Positions 8,087-17,017 are shown, counted from the first letter of the stretch. The stretch: 36,990 nt of DNA from Candidatus Tityobacter terrigena (GCA_003156715.1 PMHO01000013.1:311-37300); one strand, 5' to 3'. Numbers and translations are program-made. Notes: generated by a model not told the origin, from the letters alone.

Positions 8087-9418
8087 ATGAAAATGCGATC
8101 GACCACAACCTACGCGTGGATCGTCGCCGCGCTCGCGCTCTGCGCAGCGGCGCTATGGCCGGCCTTCGTCAAGCAACGCGAGGACGCAGCGCGCGCTGCG
8201 TCCCTGCCGACGGCTGCGCCGATCACGGCCGATTATCTGGATCGCGACCGAACCATCGCCTTCTGGGAAGGAATGGTCCGCAAGCGCGTGGCGGACGACA
8301 TGTTGAGTCCGCGTCAACTCTCGTTTCAATACTTGCAGCGCTATCGCGAGCACGCCGACATCGACGACGTGCTGCGCGCGCGCCGTATGGCCGAGCTTTC
8401 GCTGCAGAAACAACCGCGCTCGAACATGGGCGCCCAAATCGCACTCGCCTCGGTCGAACTGACCCTGCACCAGTTCAAAGCGGCGCTCCGCGAGACGAGG
8501 CGTATCGAGAGCCTCGACCCGGCCCCTGAAATGCGCATGCGTGAGGCTTCGCTCGACCTCGAAATCGGTGATTACACGGGCGCCAAGCGCATCATCGATC
8601 GGCTGCCGCCGCGTAAGAGACTCGACATTTCTCGGGATACGCTCGTCGCGCGCTATGATGAACTGACCGGGCACCTCGCCAGCGCGCGCGAGCTCTTCGA
8701 ACAGGCGACGGCCGACGCGAACAGCGTCTTGGACACGCCGGCCCAACAACGGGCTTGGTTTTTCTTCCGTTCGGGCGAGCTAGCATTTGAAGCCGGGGAC
8801 AACGATGCCGCGCTCGCCGACGAAGACCGTGCGCTCGCCCTCTTTCCAAACTACGCCGAGGCCAACCGCCTCAAAGCCAAATTCGCATGCGCGCTCAAAC
8901 GCTGGCAGGTGTGCCGCGATGCGGCCGCCGCGTCGGCCGGCGTGGTGCCGTATCCCGAGACGCTGGGATATCAGGAGGATGCAGAACGCGCGCTCGGCGC
9001 CGGCGCTGACGCCGGCCGCATCGCCGATCTCATCGTGACCATCGAGCGGATCGGCAACGCCCAGCGCATCTCCGACCGGTTGCTCGCGATCTACTACGCG
9101 GAGCACCGCATTCGCACTGCCGATGCCTACCGGATCGCGCGACGGGAGCTAGCGGTCCGCGACGACATCTTCACGGAAGACACCCTGGCGTGGGCGGCCG
9201 CCGCGGACGGTCGCTGGGACGAAGCGCGCGTCGCGGAGCGCAAAGCGCTGCGCTTCGACACCGAGATTTCGCTGTTGCAGTACCACGCCGGCATCATCGC
9301 GCTGCACTTCGGCGACCGGGCGGAGGCCAAGCGCCGGCTCGAGCGGGCGCTCGCGCTGAACCCGAGCTTCCACCCGAACTACGCCGATGATGCGCGCGCC
9401 CGGCTTGCGCGCCTCTAA
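8087..9418 (+). CDS. Membrane-anchored TPR protein
   Basis: The protein has 443 residues, with a short cytoplasmic start and one N-terminal membrane segment (about residues 7-27, WIVAALALCAAALWPAF). The remainder is Ala/Arg/Leu-rich helical repeats. Repeats recognisable as TPR include GELAFEAGDNDAALADEDRALALFP and the last one, IALHFGDRAEAKRRLERALALNP, which has the typical A, Y/F and P positions. It is probably a periplasmic scaffold held in the inner membrane. ATG 8087 is chosen over an upstream TTG that falls inside the terminator-like hairpin; ATG 8093 is another option. It ends tail-to-tail with the VIT1-type gene, overlapping it by 4 nt. Gene order suggests a loose link with the DUF4331 pair, though the hairpin separates them. 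Confidence 0.8.
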   Translation: MKMRSTTTYAWIVAALALCAAALWPAFVKQREDAARAASLPTAAPITADYLDRDRTIAFWEGMVRKRVADDMLSPRQLSFQYLQRYREHADIDDVLRARRMAELSLQKQPRSNMGAQIALASVELTLHQFKAALRETRRIESLDPAPEMRMREASLDLEIGDYTGAKRIIDRLPPRKRLDISRDTLVARYDELTGHLASARELFEQATADANSVLDTPAQQRAWFFFRSGELAFEAGDNDAALADEDRALALFPNYAEANRLKAKFACALKRWQVCRDAAAASAGVVPYPETLGYQEDAERALGAGADAGRIADLIVTIERIGNAQRISDRLLAIYYAEHRIRTADAYRIARRELAVRDDIFTEDTLAWAAAADGRWDEARVAERKALRFDTEISLLQYHAGIIALHFGDRAEAKRRLERALALNPSFHPNYADDARARLARL

Positions 9419-10239
9419 CCTCCCACGCTGACCGGCGGGTGGCCGAAGAGCGCCGGAATGTAGCGGCCGGCAGCCCAAGAAACGGCGAACACGCCCGCGC
9501 CGAAGGCCACGATCTCGAAGCCCTTGGCAAAGGGGTTGCGACCGCCGAGCGTGCCGGCGAAGGCGCCGATGCCGAACAATGCGGCAACCGCCAGGGCCAG
9601 GCCGACCCACACCGCCGCGCCGAGCGACAGGGGAAAAACGTAGGGCAGCACCGGCAGCGCGGCTCCGACGGCAAACGAGCCGGCCATGGCAAACGCCCCC
9701 TGTAGCCCTCCGCCCTCGGCCTCCCGCAAGTCGATGCCGAACTCGTCGCGCACCATCTCGTGTAGCCAGATCTCAGGGTTCTTCTCGAGGCGCTTGACGA
9801 TCATGACCGCTTCATCATCCGTGAAGCCCTTCATCCGATAGTAGGCGACCTGCTCGGCGAACTCTTCCTTCGGCAAGTCGATCATCTCGCGCTGTTCGAA
9901 GTCGATCGCGTTCTGCACGACCTCGCGCTCGGCTTTTCCGCCCAAGTACTCGCCGACGCCCATTGAGATCGCTCCGACGAGCATCGAAAGGGAGCCCGTG
10001 ATCAAGATCGTCGCGCGATCTGGTGCCGCTGTGCTGACGCCGGTGACGATACCGAGCGTCGTCAAGATGCCGTCCTGTGCGCCGAATACGACCTCGCGAA
10101 TGCCGCGCTGGCGTTCGAGCCGCTGGCGCTCCGGCGTATCCGGGATCCGCGCTGCGTTCCGGCCGCGCGTCGCGACCGGAAGCATGCGGTTGTCGACTTG
10201 CACCGCCATGGAGTTAAGCGCATCGCGAGGTTCGGACAT
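9415..10239 (-). CDS. VIT1/CCC1-family metal transporter
   Basis: This is a membrane transporter of the vacuolar iron transporter family, known to move Fe2+ or Mn2+ out of the cytoplasm. The first transmembrane helix carries the diagnostic VVFGAQDGILTTLGIVTGV. The second carries the conserved GAISMGVGEYLGGKAEREV, whose Met and Glu residues are in the transport site in the plant protein. A charged helical hairpin (DLPKEEFAEQVAYYRMKGF) corresponds to the cytoplasmic metal-binding domain, and three more hydrophobic helices follow. Length is 274 residues from ATG 10239. An extension to 10368 would run through the divergent gene's promoter and start and is not credible. Fe2+ against Mn2+ cannot be told from sequence. 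It shares an upstream region with the metalloprotease at 10351. Confidence 0.9.
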   Translation of the reverse strand: MSEPRDALNSMAVQVDNRMLPVATRGRNAARIPDTPERQRLERQRGIREVVFGAQDGILTTLGIVTGVSTAAPDRATILITGSLSMLVGAISMGVGEYLGGKAEREVVQNAIDFEQREMIDLPKEEFAEQVAYYRMKGFTDDEAVMIVKRLEKNPEIWLHEMVRDEFGIDLREAEGGGLQGAFAMAGSFAVGAALPVLPYVFPLSLGAAVWVGLALAVAALFGIGAFAGTLGGRNPFAKGFEIVAFGAGVFAVSWAAGRYIPALFGHPPVSVGG

Positions 10240-10309
10240 CGCAGCGGACGGTTTGCAGCGAAGCTCTAGCGAAGCCTGCAGGGCTGGAGGCGCAGCCCCG
10301 CAGAAGTAA

Positions 10310-10323
10310 ACTAAGTATTTAGT
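10310..10323. promoter_or_regulatory. Candidate operator in the VIT1/metalloprotease divergent region
   Basis: ACTAA-GTAT-TTAGT is a perfect 5-bp inverted repeat with a 4-nt spacer, lying in the only AT-rich patch (about 10305-10327) of the 111-bp divergent spacer. It is 12 nt before the GAGGAG ribosome site of the metalloprotease gene. It could be a regulator site or simply an AT-rich promoter core. I cannot match it firmly to a known box. Confidence 0.3.
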
Positions 10324-10350
10324 ATTCGCCAATCGAGGAGCTTCCCGACC

Positions 10351-13026
10351 ATGTGGTCCGCAAGACAATTGCTGTTGTCAGGTTTCCTGTGCGCCGCGCT
10401 CGCCGCGTACGCGACCGTTACCGGAGCGAGCATCGCAAGCGCCGCACCGAAACCCGAGCCGAGCGCCAGTCCCGCCGCCGACGGCCAGGCGGACTACGAC
10501 AAGCTCGTCAAGGACGCCACGAAGGCCCCGGGCCTCTTTACCGTCTGGCAAAAGGACGGCAAGGTTTATCTCGAGCTCGCCGCCGATCAACTCGATCGCG
10601 ACTACATCGAGCACGTCCTTCCCGAGAACGGCCTGGGTGGTTTCGGCTTCGAAGCGGGCCAGATGTTCGACCAGGAAGCGCGCGTTGTCCGCTTTCACCG
10701 AAACGGAAAACAGGTCGTCATGATCTGGCCGCAAACGCGCTTCTTGGCGCAACCTGGCACACCGCTCGCCACGGCGGTACGAGAGTCAACTGCAGACTCG
10801 GTCGAAGCGATCCTTCCGGTAGCCGCCGAAAACAAAGCCGGCAAGACGGTCGTGGTCGACCTGGCGCCGTTGCTAGGCGACATCTTGGATATCGGCAACG
10901 CCCTCAGCGATGCCGTGAAGGATCCCAAGAACCCTCAGGGCGGCTACGATCTCGATTCATCGCGCACGTATTTCGGCCCGATCAAAGCCTTTCCGAGCAA
11001 CCTCGTCGTCGAGGCCGAGCAAACATTCAAGTCTGCCAAGCCGGACGTCATCAACACCGTTCCCGATGCGCGCTTCATTCAGATGCGAGTCAAATACAAC
11101 TTCTCAGAAATCCTGAACTCGCCGGACTACATGCCGCGCCTCTACGACGACCGGGTCGGATATTGGGAAGATCCGCATATCGCCTTTGACAATGACCGCG
11201 AGCGGGACAACCATCTGTGGTATATCCTGCGCTGGAACATGCGGGCCTCCGATCCCTCGAAGCCCCTCTCGCCGGCAGTCAAGCCGATCGTCTTCTACCT
11301 TGACAACTCGATTCCGGTAGAGTACCGGGAGGCCGTGCGCGACGGCGTGCTCGAGTGGAACAAGGCCTTCGCGCGCATCGGGATTTCCAATGCGATCGAA
11401 GTACTCGACCCGCCGGCAGATCCGAACTGGGACCCCGACGACATCCGTTACAGCGTCATCCGCTGGCTGACCAACGAACGCAGCCCGTTCGGCGCCGAGG
11501 CGCAGATCCTATGGAATCCGCGCACCGGCGAGATCTTCCGCGGCGGCGTCTTGCTCGACAGCAACATCGTTCGTTCCGCAAAGCGCGGTGAGGACATCCT
11601 GCTGCGCGCCTTTGCGAATCCGGCAGCGAGCGGAGCGATCTCGCCGTTGCCGCTGCGCACATCGTACTCGCCGCTGCACGACGAAGACACCTTCGACTCA
11701 GGCGAGGCGCTGCAAGCAGCGTTCGGCGCGACCGCCCTCGAGTTGAGCGGCGACGGGATGAGCTTGGACGACTATTCCAACCAGCTCCTCAAAGCCATCG
11801 TGATGCATGAGGTCGGGCACGATTTCGGCCTCGCGCACAACTTCATCGCGCACAACGCCTACACCCAGGCCGGATTGCGGGACAAGGCCTTCACCCAAGC
11901 GTTCGGCACGAGCGCATCGGTCATGGATTATTGGCCGACGAACATTTGGCCCAAAGGAATGTCGAGCGGCGACTGGTTCCCGCAGACGCTCGGGACGTAC
12001 GACTACCACGTGATCCACTGGGGCTATGCGGCCGTACCGGGCGCGAAGACGCCACAAGATGAAGTCGCGGTGCTCGATCGCTGGGCCTCAGCCTCGACCG
12101 ATCCGCATTTCCGCTTTGCAAGCGACGAGGACGGGTTCTTCGACGGCCACGCGATCGATCCGCGTACCGCTCCCTACGTCCTGAGCAACCATCCCATCGA
12201 GTGGTGCTCGGTACAGCTCGAGTTCACCCGAGGCTTGTTTTCAAGGCTCGACCAGCACTTTCCGAAGCCCCAGCAGCCGTGGGCCGACGAGCGCTCTGCT
12301 TTCCTCTCGCTTCTCAGCCGCTACGCAACGTGCGCCGACACGATGACGCACTATGTCGCCGGTGAATACCTCAGCCGCGGCCGCATCGGAGATCCCGGCA
12401 TAAAGACTGCGCTGACGCCCGTCCCACGCTCCGAGGAGTTGCGTGCCTACCAAATGCTCGACCGGTACATGCTCTCGGACATGGCCTGGCAGTTCTCGCC
12501 GACGACGCTGAAGCGCCTTACCTACACCGAGTTCATGCCGTTCGCCGATTTCGGATACGACCCGGCGCCCCGGCACGACGTACCGGTCGCCGAACTGATC
12601 GGAGCTTTGCAGAACCGCGCGCTCGGCTACATGTTCTCGCCGCTCGTCCTAGAGCGCCTGAACGACATGCCAACCAAAACGAAGCCCGGCGAGACGATGT
12701 CGCTGGCCGACCTCTTCAGCTGGACGCAGCATGCGGTCTACGCCGACCTCGTCGCTGGGCGTCCCTCGCCAAGCGAAATTCACCGCAACCTGCAGCGCCG
12801 CTATACGAGGCTGCTGGCCGAACTGATCACCGCACCCGCGACGGGAACGCCGCTGGACGCCCAGGCCCTGGCACGCCTCGAACTCTCGACGGTTTCCGCC
12901 GACGTAACGAAGGAGCTCAAGCGCCCCGGCCTTGACCTCCAGACGCAAGCCCATCTGCGCGCGCTGCAAGTCGACGCTTCGCGCGCACTCGACGCCAAGA
13001 TGGTGTTGCCGCCGGCAGAGGACTAA
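10351..13026 (+). CDS. Secreted zinc metalloprotease (DUF5117/DUF4953-type, metzincin motif)
   Basis: This large exported protein of 891 residues starts with a Sec signal peptide (about residues 1-32). The zinc motif HEVGHDFGLAH is at 486-496, with H486, H490 and H496 as ligands and E487 as the catalytic base. The Met-turn candidate is M525 in SVMDYWP, as expected for a metzincin-like fold. The long N-terminal region (residues about 60-330) with repeated beta-rich blocks and VEYREAVRDGVLEWNKAFARIG fits the DUF5117 plus DUF4953 arrangement of zinc-dependent metalloproteases found in many Gram-negative soil bacteria. Expected location is periplasm or outside; the natural substrate is unknown. 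ATG 10351 follows GAGGAG at 10335-10340. Its stop codon directly abuts the nth stop on the other strand. Confidence 0.9.
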   Translation: MWSARQLLLSGFLCAALAAYATVTGASIASAAPKPEPSASPAADGQADYDKLVKDATKAPGLFTVWQKDGKVYLELAADQLDRDYIEHVLPENGLGGFGFEAGQMFDQEARVVRFHRNGKQVVMIWPQTRFLAQPGTPLATAVRESTADSVEAILPVAAENKAGKTVVVDLAPLLGDILDIGNALSDAVKDPKNPQGGYDLDSSRTYFGPIKAFPSNLVVEAEQTFKSAKPDVINTVPDARFIQMRVKYNFSEILNSPDYMPRLYDDRVGYWEDPHIAFDNDRERDNHLWYILRWNMRASDPSKPLSPAVKPIVFYLDNSIPVEYREAVRDGVLEWNKAFARIGISNAIEVLDPPADPNWDPDDIRYSVIRWLTNERSPFGAEAQILWNPRTGEIFRGGVLLDSNIVRSAKRGEDILLRAFANPAASGAISPLPLRTSYSPLHDEDTFDSGEALQAAFGATALELSGDGMSLDDYSNQLLKAIVMHEVGHDFGLAHNFIAHNAYTQAGLRDKAFTQAFGTSASVMDYWPTNIWPKGMSSGDWFPQTLGTYDYHVIHWGYAAVPGAKTPQDEVAVLDRWASASTDPHFRFASDEDGFFDGHAIDPRTAPYVLSNHPIEWCSVQLEFTRGLFSRLDQHFPKPQQPWADERSAFLSLLSRYATCADTMTHYVAGEYLSRGRIGDPGIKTALTPVPRSEELRAYQMLDRYMLSDMAWQFSPTTLKRLTYTEFMPFADFGYDPAPRHDVPVAELIGALQNRALGYMFSPLVLERLNDMPTKTKPGETMSLADLFSWTQHAVYADLVAGRPSPSEIHRNLQRRYTRLLAELITAPATGTPLDAQALARLELSTVSADVTKELKRPGLDLQTQAHLRALQVDASRALDAKMVLPPAED

Positions 13027-13842
13027 CTAGCGCTTGCGGCCCGGCGCGCGGGAGGGCTTCTTGGCCTTCTTGCGCGCCTTTGCGCGGGCCGGCTTCGCCT
13101 TCTCATGCGCGCGTGCGCGTAAGGTGCGCTCGACGATCGGCGCAGTCGGGCACAAATCGTTGACCGGGCATCGAAAACACAGCGGAACCGGCGCCTTGCA
13201 GATCGCGCGCCCGTGCAGGATCAGCCAATGATGCGCGAAGCGCACCTTGTCCTTGGGCACGAGCTTGACGACGTCGTCCTCCACTTCACGCGGCGTCTTG
13301 CCGAGGGTCAGCCCGAGCCGGTGCGCGACGCGAAAGACGTGCGTGTCGACTGCGAGTGCCGCGTCACCGAAGGCGACCGACAGCACGACGCTGGCGGTCT
13401 TGCGCCCGACGCCGGGCAGCGCCTCCAACTGCTCGCGTTCGCGCGGGACCTCGCCGCCATACCGTTCGGCGACGGCGCGCGCGGCGCTCGTGATGCTCTT
13501 GGCTTTCATGTGGAAGAAACCGGTCGACTTGATGATGCGCTCGACGTCTTCGAGCGGCGCGGCGGCCAGCGCCGCGGGCGTCGGATAGGCCGCGAACAGG
13601 TGCGGCGTCGTCATGTTGACGCGGGCGTCCGTGGTCTGCGCGGAAAGGATCACCGCGACGAGCAGCGTCCACGGGGAGTCGTACTCGAGCGCCGTCACGG
13701 CGTCCGGATACGCTTCTTCGAGCCGCGCCAGCTCCGCTAGAGCGCGTTCTCGCGGCACCTTTCGTTTCGGAAATGGGATCTTCGCCGTGGGCGCAACCGC
13801 CCGCCCGCCCCGCGCCGTCTCAGACACGGTGCCGTTGTTCAA
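13027..13842 (-). CDS. nth: Endonuclease III, DNA glycosylase/AP lyase
   Basis: It removes oxidised pyrimidines from DNA and cleaves the abasic site, in base-excision repair. Numbering from TTG 13842, the helix-hairpin-helix LPGVGRKTASVVL contains catalytic lysine K148, and catalytic aspartate D166 is in VDTHVFRV. The [4Fe-4S] ligands follow the C-x6-C-x2-C-x5-C pattern (C215, C222, C225, C231). There is no ATG or convincing GTG in the 5' region. TTG 13842 has AAGGGGG 8 nt upstream, whereas TTG 13848 would be only 2 nt from it. The protein is longer than E. coli Nth (211) because of an N-terminal ~30-residue extension and a Lys/Arg/Ala-rich C-terminal tail of ~25 residues, probably DNA-contacting. 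Confidence 0.93.
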   Translation of the reverse strand: MNNGTVSETARGGRAVAPTAKIPFPKRKVPRERALAELARLEEAYPDAVTALEYDSPWTLLVAVILSAQTTDARVNMTTPHLFAAYPTPAALAAAPLEDVERIIKSTGFFHMKAKSITSAARAVAERYGGEVPREREQLEALPGVGRKTASVVLSVAFGDAALAVDTHVFRVAHRLGLTLGKTPREVEDDVVKLVPKDKVRFAHHWLILHGRAICKAPVPLCFRCPVNDLCPTAPIVERTLRARAHEKAKPARAKARKKAKKPSRAPGRKR

Positions 13843-13904
13843 GCTCAAAGCCCCCTTGCTCCCGCCGGTGCACGGCCATCGCTACGACTGAGACACGTAA
13901 GCAA

Positions 13905-13946
13905 AAAGTCTTTTCGTTTTCAGCTAGCCTTCGCTAGCGGACGCTA
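13905..13946 (-). terminator. Possible weak terminator after the Yip1-type gene
   Basis: Reading the minus strand after the Yip1-type stop there is GCTAGC-GAAG-GCTAGC, then an A-rich stretch and a run of five T about 15 nt further. The short 6-bp stem and the distance to the T-run make this only a weak candidate. Confidence 0.25.
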
Positions 13947-14534
13947 GTGCCCCAAGAGGCCCGAGGACATCACGGCCCCGGCAACGAGGGTCGCGAATAC
14001 GATGCTGATGACGACGCTCACGACGATAGCCACCACCATGGCCGCGACCAGGACGACGATGGTGTAGACAACCGATCGATCCGGCGGAATGCTCATGAGC
14101 GGCGTCACTCCGAGGTAAACGAGATACAGGCTGTAGAGCGTACCAATCAGGATTGCCAGCGCCCCGACGCCCGGAATGAAGTTAAGGATGCCGGCGATCC
14201 AGCGCGGGGTCCACGCGTAGCCGACCAGTTTGACGGCCTGGTTCGCGTTCCGCGGCGCGCCGAACGACGGAGCCAGGTTGTCGGCGATCACGGCGACGAG
14301 CGTGACGTACACCAACTCCAAGGCGAATGAGAGAATAGCCATCACGGCTGCTATGAAAAACGTCCGGTGACCGTAGAGCAAGGTCGCCAAGAACAAACAA
14401 ATCGGCGGGATCGCAGCCAGCGGCACGACGTAACCCTTGTACAGCTCGGCCGGCGTGGTTGGCTCGGCCGCGATAACCGGCCACTCCTGGGCGGGCTTCG
14501 TGATGATGTTTTGCACGCGCTCAACTAACGTCAT
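13944..14534 (-). CDS. Yip1-domain membrane protein
   Basis: A 196-residue integral membrane protein with about five hydrophobic helices. The N-terminus (LVERVQNIITKPAQEWPVIAAE) and the following GYVVPLAAIPPICLFLATLLYG are the usual opening of bacterial Yip1 (YIP1/DUF1282-type) proteins. These begin with a short amphipathic stretch containing a P-x2-EW motif and then a bundle of helices. The later NQAVKLVGYAWTPRWIAGILNFIPGVG and YSLYLVYLGVTPLM segments also fit. The function of bacterial members is not established. ATG 14534 has AGAGG 6 nt upstream. It sits between nth and mutY on the same strand, which may be chance. Confidence 0.82.
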   Translation of the reverse strand: MTLVERVQNIITKPAQEWPVIAAEPTTPAELYKGYVVPLAAIPPICLFLATLLYGHRTFFIAAVMAILSFALELVYVTLVAVIADNLAPSFGAPRNANQAVKLVGYAWTPRWIAGILNFIPGVGALAILIGTLYSLYLVYLGVTPLMSIPPDRSVVYTIVVLVAAMVVAIVVSVVISIVFATLVAGAVMSSGLLGH

Positions 14535-14572
14535 AGGATACCTCTGTTCGTAGGAACGGGGGGAAGCGTGTG

Positions 14573-14591
14573 GCGCTCTTAATGAGAGCGC
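14573..14591. terminator. Hairpin between mutY and the Yip1-type gene
   Basis: A perfect 7-bp stem (GCGCTCT / AGAGCGC) with a 5-nt loop sits 17 nt beyond the mutY stop in the direction of mutY transcription. There is no T-run; termination is plausible but not shown. Confidence 0.35.
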
Positions 14592-14607
14592 AGCGCGTGC
14601 CCTGCGG

Positions 14608-15531
14608 CTAGGCGAGCCGCACGCCCGCGCCGTCTTGCTCGACCACTCCGTCGGAGGCGAGCTTGTGCAGAATATTCAGCAGCACGCCACTCTCGAGGTT
14701 TTCGACCGTAGCCTCGAGGTCGCGGCCGAGTTCGAGCAGCGAGACCCGTTCGTGCGGGCCAAGAAGCCGCAGCCGGTCGATGATGCGGCCACGCACGAAA
14801 CGGGTCGAGCGCTCAAACGGAATGCGCTGCTGGGGACTGCGCGGCCGCGCATGCCGCGCCGCCAAATCCGCGAGTTGCGCCCCATCGACCGGCGCGGCTG
14901 CGCACCCGTGGAGCAGGGGGCACACGAGGCAACGCGGCGTCCGCGACGTACAGACGGTCGCGCCCAGATCCATCAGCGCCGAGTTGTAGGCGAAGCCCCG
15001 TCCGGGCGGCAGCAAACGCGTAGCGCGTGCGTCGAGCTCATCGTCGCGCGCGAGCGGAGGATACTCGAGCCCGAAGCACGCCCGGTGAACGACGCGGCGT
15101 ATATTGGTATCGAGCGCGACGACGTCGGCGTCGAAGGCGAAGGCAAGGATCGCACGCGCTGTGTACGGGCCGACTCCCGGCAGCGTCAACAGCGTCGCTT
15201 CATCTCGCGGTAAGCTGCCCGCGAAACGGTCGCACACGACGATCGCCAGGCGGTGCAGGCGAACGGCGCGCGAGTTGTAACCCAAGCCGCGCCACAAGCG
15301 CACTGCTTCGGCGCGCGGGGCTGCGGCCAGCGCCGCGAACGAGTCGAAAGCCGCGACAAAGCGTTCGAAGATCGGTACGACCCGCTCGACCTGCGTTTGT
15401 TGGAGCATGAACTCGCTGACGACGGTGCGGTACGGAGTACGTTCGGTTCGCCAGGGCAGCTGGGCGCGTCCGTGTCGCTCGTGCCACGACAGCAGCGCGC
15501 CGGCAAGCGAACTCGCCGCGCTTTCGTTCAA
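14608..15531 (-). CDS. mutY: Adenine DNA glycosylase MutY, short form
   Basis: It removes adenine mispaired with 8-oxoguanine. The catalytic glutamate is E40 in SEFMLQQTQVE, and the catalytic aspartate is D141 in ALDTNIRRV after the helix-hairpin-helix LPGVGPYTARAIL. The iron-sulfur cysteines are C194, C201, C204 and C210. At 307 residues it is shorter than E. coli MutY (350). The C-terminal ~80 residues do not look like the usual MutT-like 8-oxoG recognition domain. Instead they read as a small helical, winged-helix-like unit (RGRIIDRLRLLGPHERVSLL, then LASDGVVEQDG), as I recall for actinobacterial MutY. The start is TTG 15531, overlapping the stop of the upstream regulator in TTGA, so translation is probably coupled. 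Confidence 0.92.
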   Translation of the reverse strand: MNESAASSLAGALLSWHERHGRAQLPWRTERTPYRTVVSEFMLQQTQVERVVPIFERFVAAFDSFAALAAAPRAEAVRLWRGLGYNSRAVRLHRLAIVVCDRFAGSLPRDEATLLTLPGVGPYTARAILAFAFDADVVALDTNIRRVVHRACFGLEYPPLARDDELDARATRLLPPGRGFAYNSALMDLGATVCTSRTPRCLVCPLLHGCAAAPVDGAQLADLAARHARPRSPQQRIPFERSTRFVRGRIIDRLRLLGPHERVSLLELGRDLEATVENLESGVLLNILHKLASDGVVEQDGAGVRLA

Positions 15532-16994
15532 CGCGATGAAACGGCCGCGAAGGCTTCGCCGATCCGGCGAATTCCCTCGGCCATATCGTCGTGCGTCATC
15601 GGCGTGATGGCCAGACGAAAGTTACGCTCGCCGCCGCTTGCCGCATAGAAGGCCTCGCCGAAAAGGAAGGTCGCGCCGAGACGCTCGGCGGTATCGAGCA
15701 GTGCGCGAGCCCGGACCTCGCGCGCAGCGGTCGCCCAAAGGTAAAAGCCGCCCGAACCATTTGCGACGCGCGTCGTCTTCGGCCAGTGTTTTTCGATCGC
15801 ATCGCGCGCCAGTCCGCGGCGCACCAGCAACTCGCGCCGCAAGCGAACGACGTGTTCGTCATACGCGCGCGACAGATAGTCGCACACGCCCGCTTGGACG
15901 TAGAGGCTAGTCGCCATATCGTACGATTGTTTGCGAAGCAGCAACCGCTCGTAAATCGCACGCGGCGCCGTGACCCAGCCCAATCGCAGCGACGGGGCAA
16001 TCGTTTTCGAGAAGGTGGACAGATACACGACGTAGTCGGGCGAGAGGGAGACCAGCGGCGGGTGCGGCGATTCGACAAGCTCACCATAGGGATCGTCTTC
16101 GACGAGCGGCACGCGCGCGCGCCGGGCGAGCGTGACGAGTCGCTGCCGGCGATCGGCATTCATCGTTACGCCCATCGGATTATGCAACGACGGCATCACG
16201 TAGATGAAGCGCGGGCGGCGCGTTCGCAAGATCGCCTCCACGTGGTCGACGCGCAGCCCCTCGTCGTCGACCGCAACCGGAATCGCGCGCAGTCCCGCGA
16301 TCTGGAAAATCTGCAGCGCTCCGGGATACGTCGGCTGTTCCACGATGATCTCGTCGCCCGGTTCGGCCAGCGATTGCGCGACCAGCGTGATGCCCTGGGT
16401 GGACCCGGTCAGCACGAGCACCTCGCGCGCTTCAACGCGACAGCCGCGGCGTTGCATGCGCGCCGCGATTGCACGTCGCAGCGGCGCGTGGCCTTCGGAG
16501 TCGCCGTAAGATAGCACGTAGTCCGGATCGCCGGCCACTCGCTCGAACGATTTGGCGAGCTCCGGAAGCGGCGACGGTTCGACCGGCGGGACGCCCTGCA
16601 CGAAGGAGATGCGCTCGTCGTGAAAGGTCGCCGCAAGCTCGCCCAGCACTTGCGGAAACGAGCCGACCCGCCAGGGCGGCAGCGTCACCCACCAGGGGAC
16701 GTCGGCAGTGCGCTGGGGATGGCCGCCCTGGAGCGAGCGAGACACGCGCGAGCCCGAGCCGACGCGTTGCTCGATCAGCCCGTCGGAGACGAGCTCGCGA
16801 TACGCATGGACGACCGTGCTGCGATTGACGCCGAGGCGCCCGGCCAGGGCCCGTTCGGGGGGCAAACGGGTGGTCTCGGGAAGCGTGCCGGCCAGGATTG
16901 CCTCACGCAGCTCCTCGTAGATTTGCTGATAAATCGGCACGATGCTATCCCGATCGATTCGGGGAACCGGTGCCGGCCACGCGAGATCGCGCAT
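15528..16994 (-). CDS. MocR/PdxR-type transcriptional regulator (GntR HTH plus aminotransferase domain)
   Basis: The 488-residue protein has a GntR-type winged helix-turn-helix in residues about 18-90 (IYEELREAILAGTL, LPPERALAGRLGVNRSTVVHAYREL). A fold-type I aminotransferase-like domain follows, with the PLP lysine K330 in STFSKTIAPSLRLGW. This is the MocR class, of which PdxR (vitamin B6) is one member; others control GABA, taurine or unrelated genes. No pdxS/pdxT or aminotransferase gene is nearby, so the target is unknown and I leave the symbol blank. It is the first gene of a unit with mutY (4-nt overlap) and points away from the GT87-type gene at 17018, which is therefore a possible target along with its own promoter. 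Confidence 0.92.
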   Translation of the reverse strand: MRDLAWPAPVPRIDRDSIVPIYQQIYEELREAILAGTLPETTRLPPERALAGRLGVNRSTVVHAYRELVSDGLIEQRVGSGSRVSRSLQGGHPQRTADVPWWVTLPPWRVGSFPQVLGELAATFHDERISFVQGVPPVEPSPLPELAKSFERVAGDPDYVLSYGDSEGHAPLRRAIAARMQRRGCRVEAREVLVLTGSTQGITLVAQSLAEPGDEIIVEQPTYPGALQIFQIAGLRAIPVAVDDEGLRVDHVEAILRTRRPRFIYVMPSLHNPMGVTMNADRRQRLVTLARRARVPLVEDDPYGELVESPHPPLVSLSPDYVVYLSTFSKTIAPSLRLGWVTAPRAIYERLLLRKQSYDMATSLYVQAGVCDYLSRAYDEHVVRLRRELLVRRGLARDAIEKHWPKTTRVANGSGGFYLWATAAREVRARALLDTAERLGATFLFGEAFYAASGGERNFRLAITPMTHDDMAEGIRRIGEAFAAVSSR

Positions 16995-17017
16995 TTGGAT
17001 GGGCGTTCGCGGCCAGA

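Noticed and set aside
15528..16994. Naming the MocR-type regulator PdxR
   Set aside because: No vitamin B6 genes are nearby and the MocR class controls many pathways.
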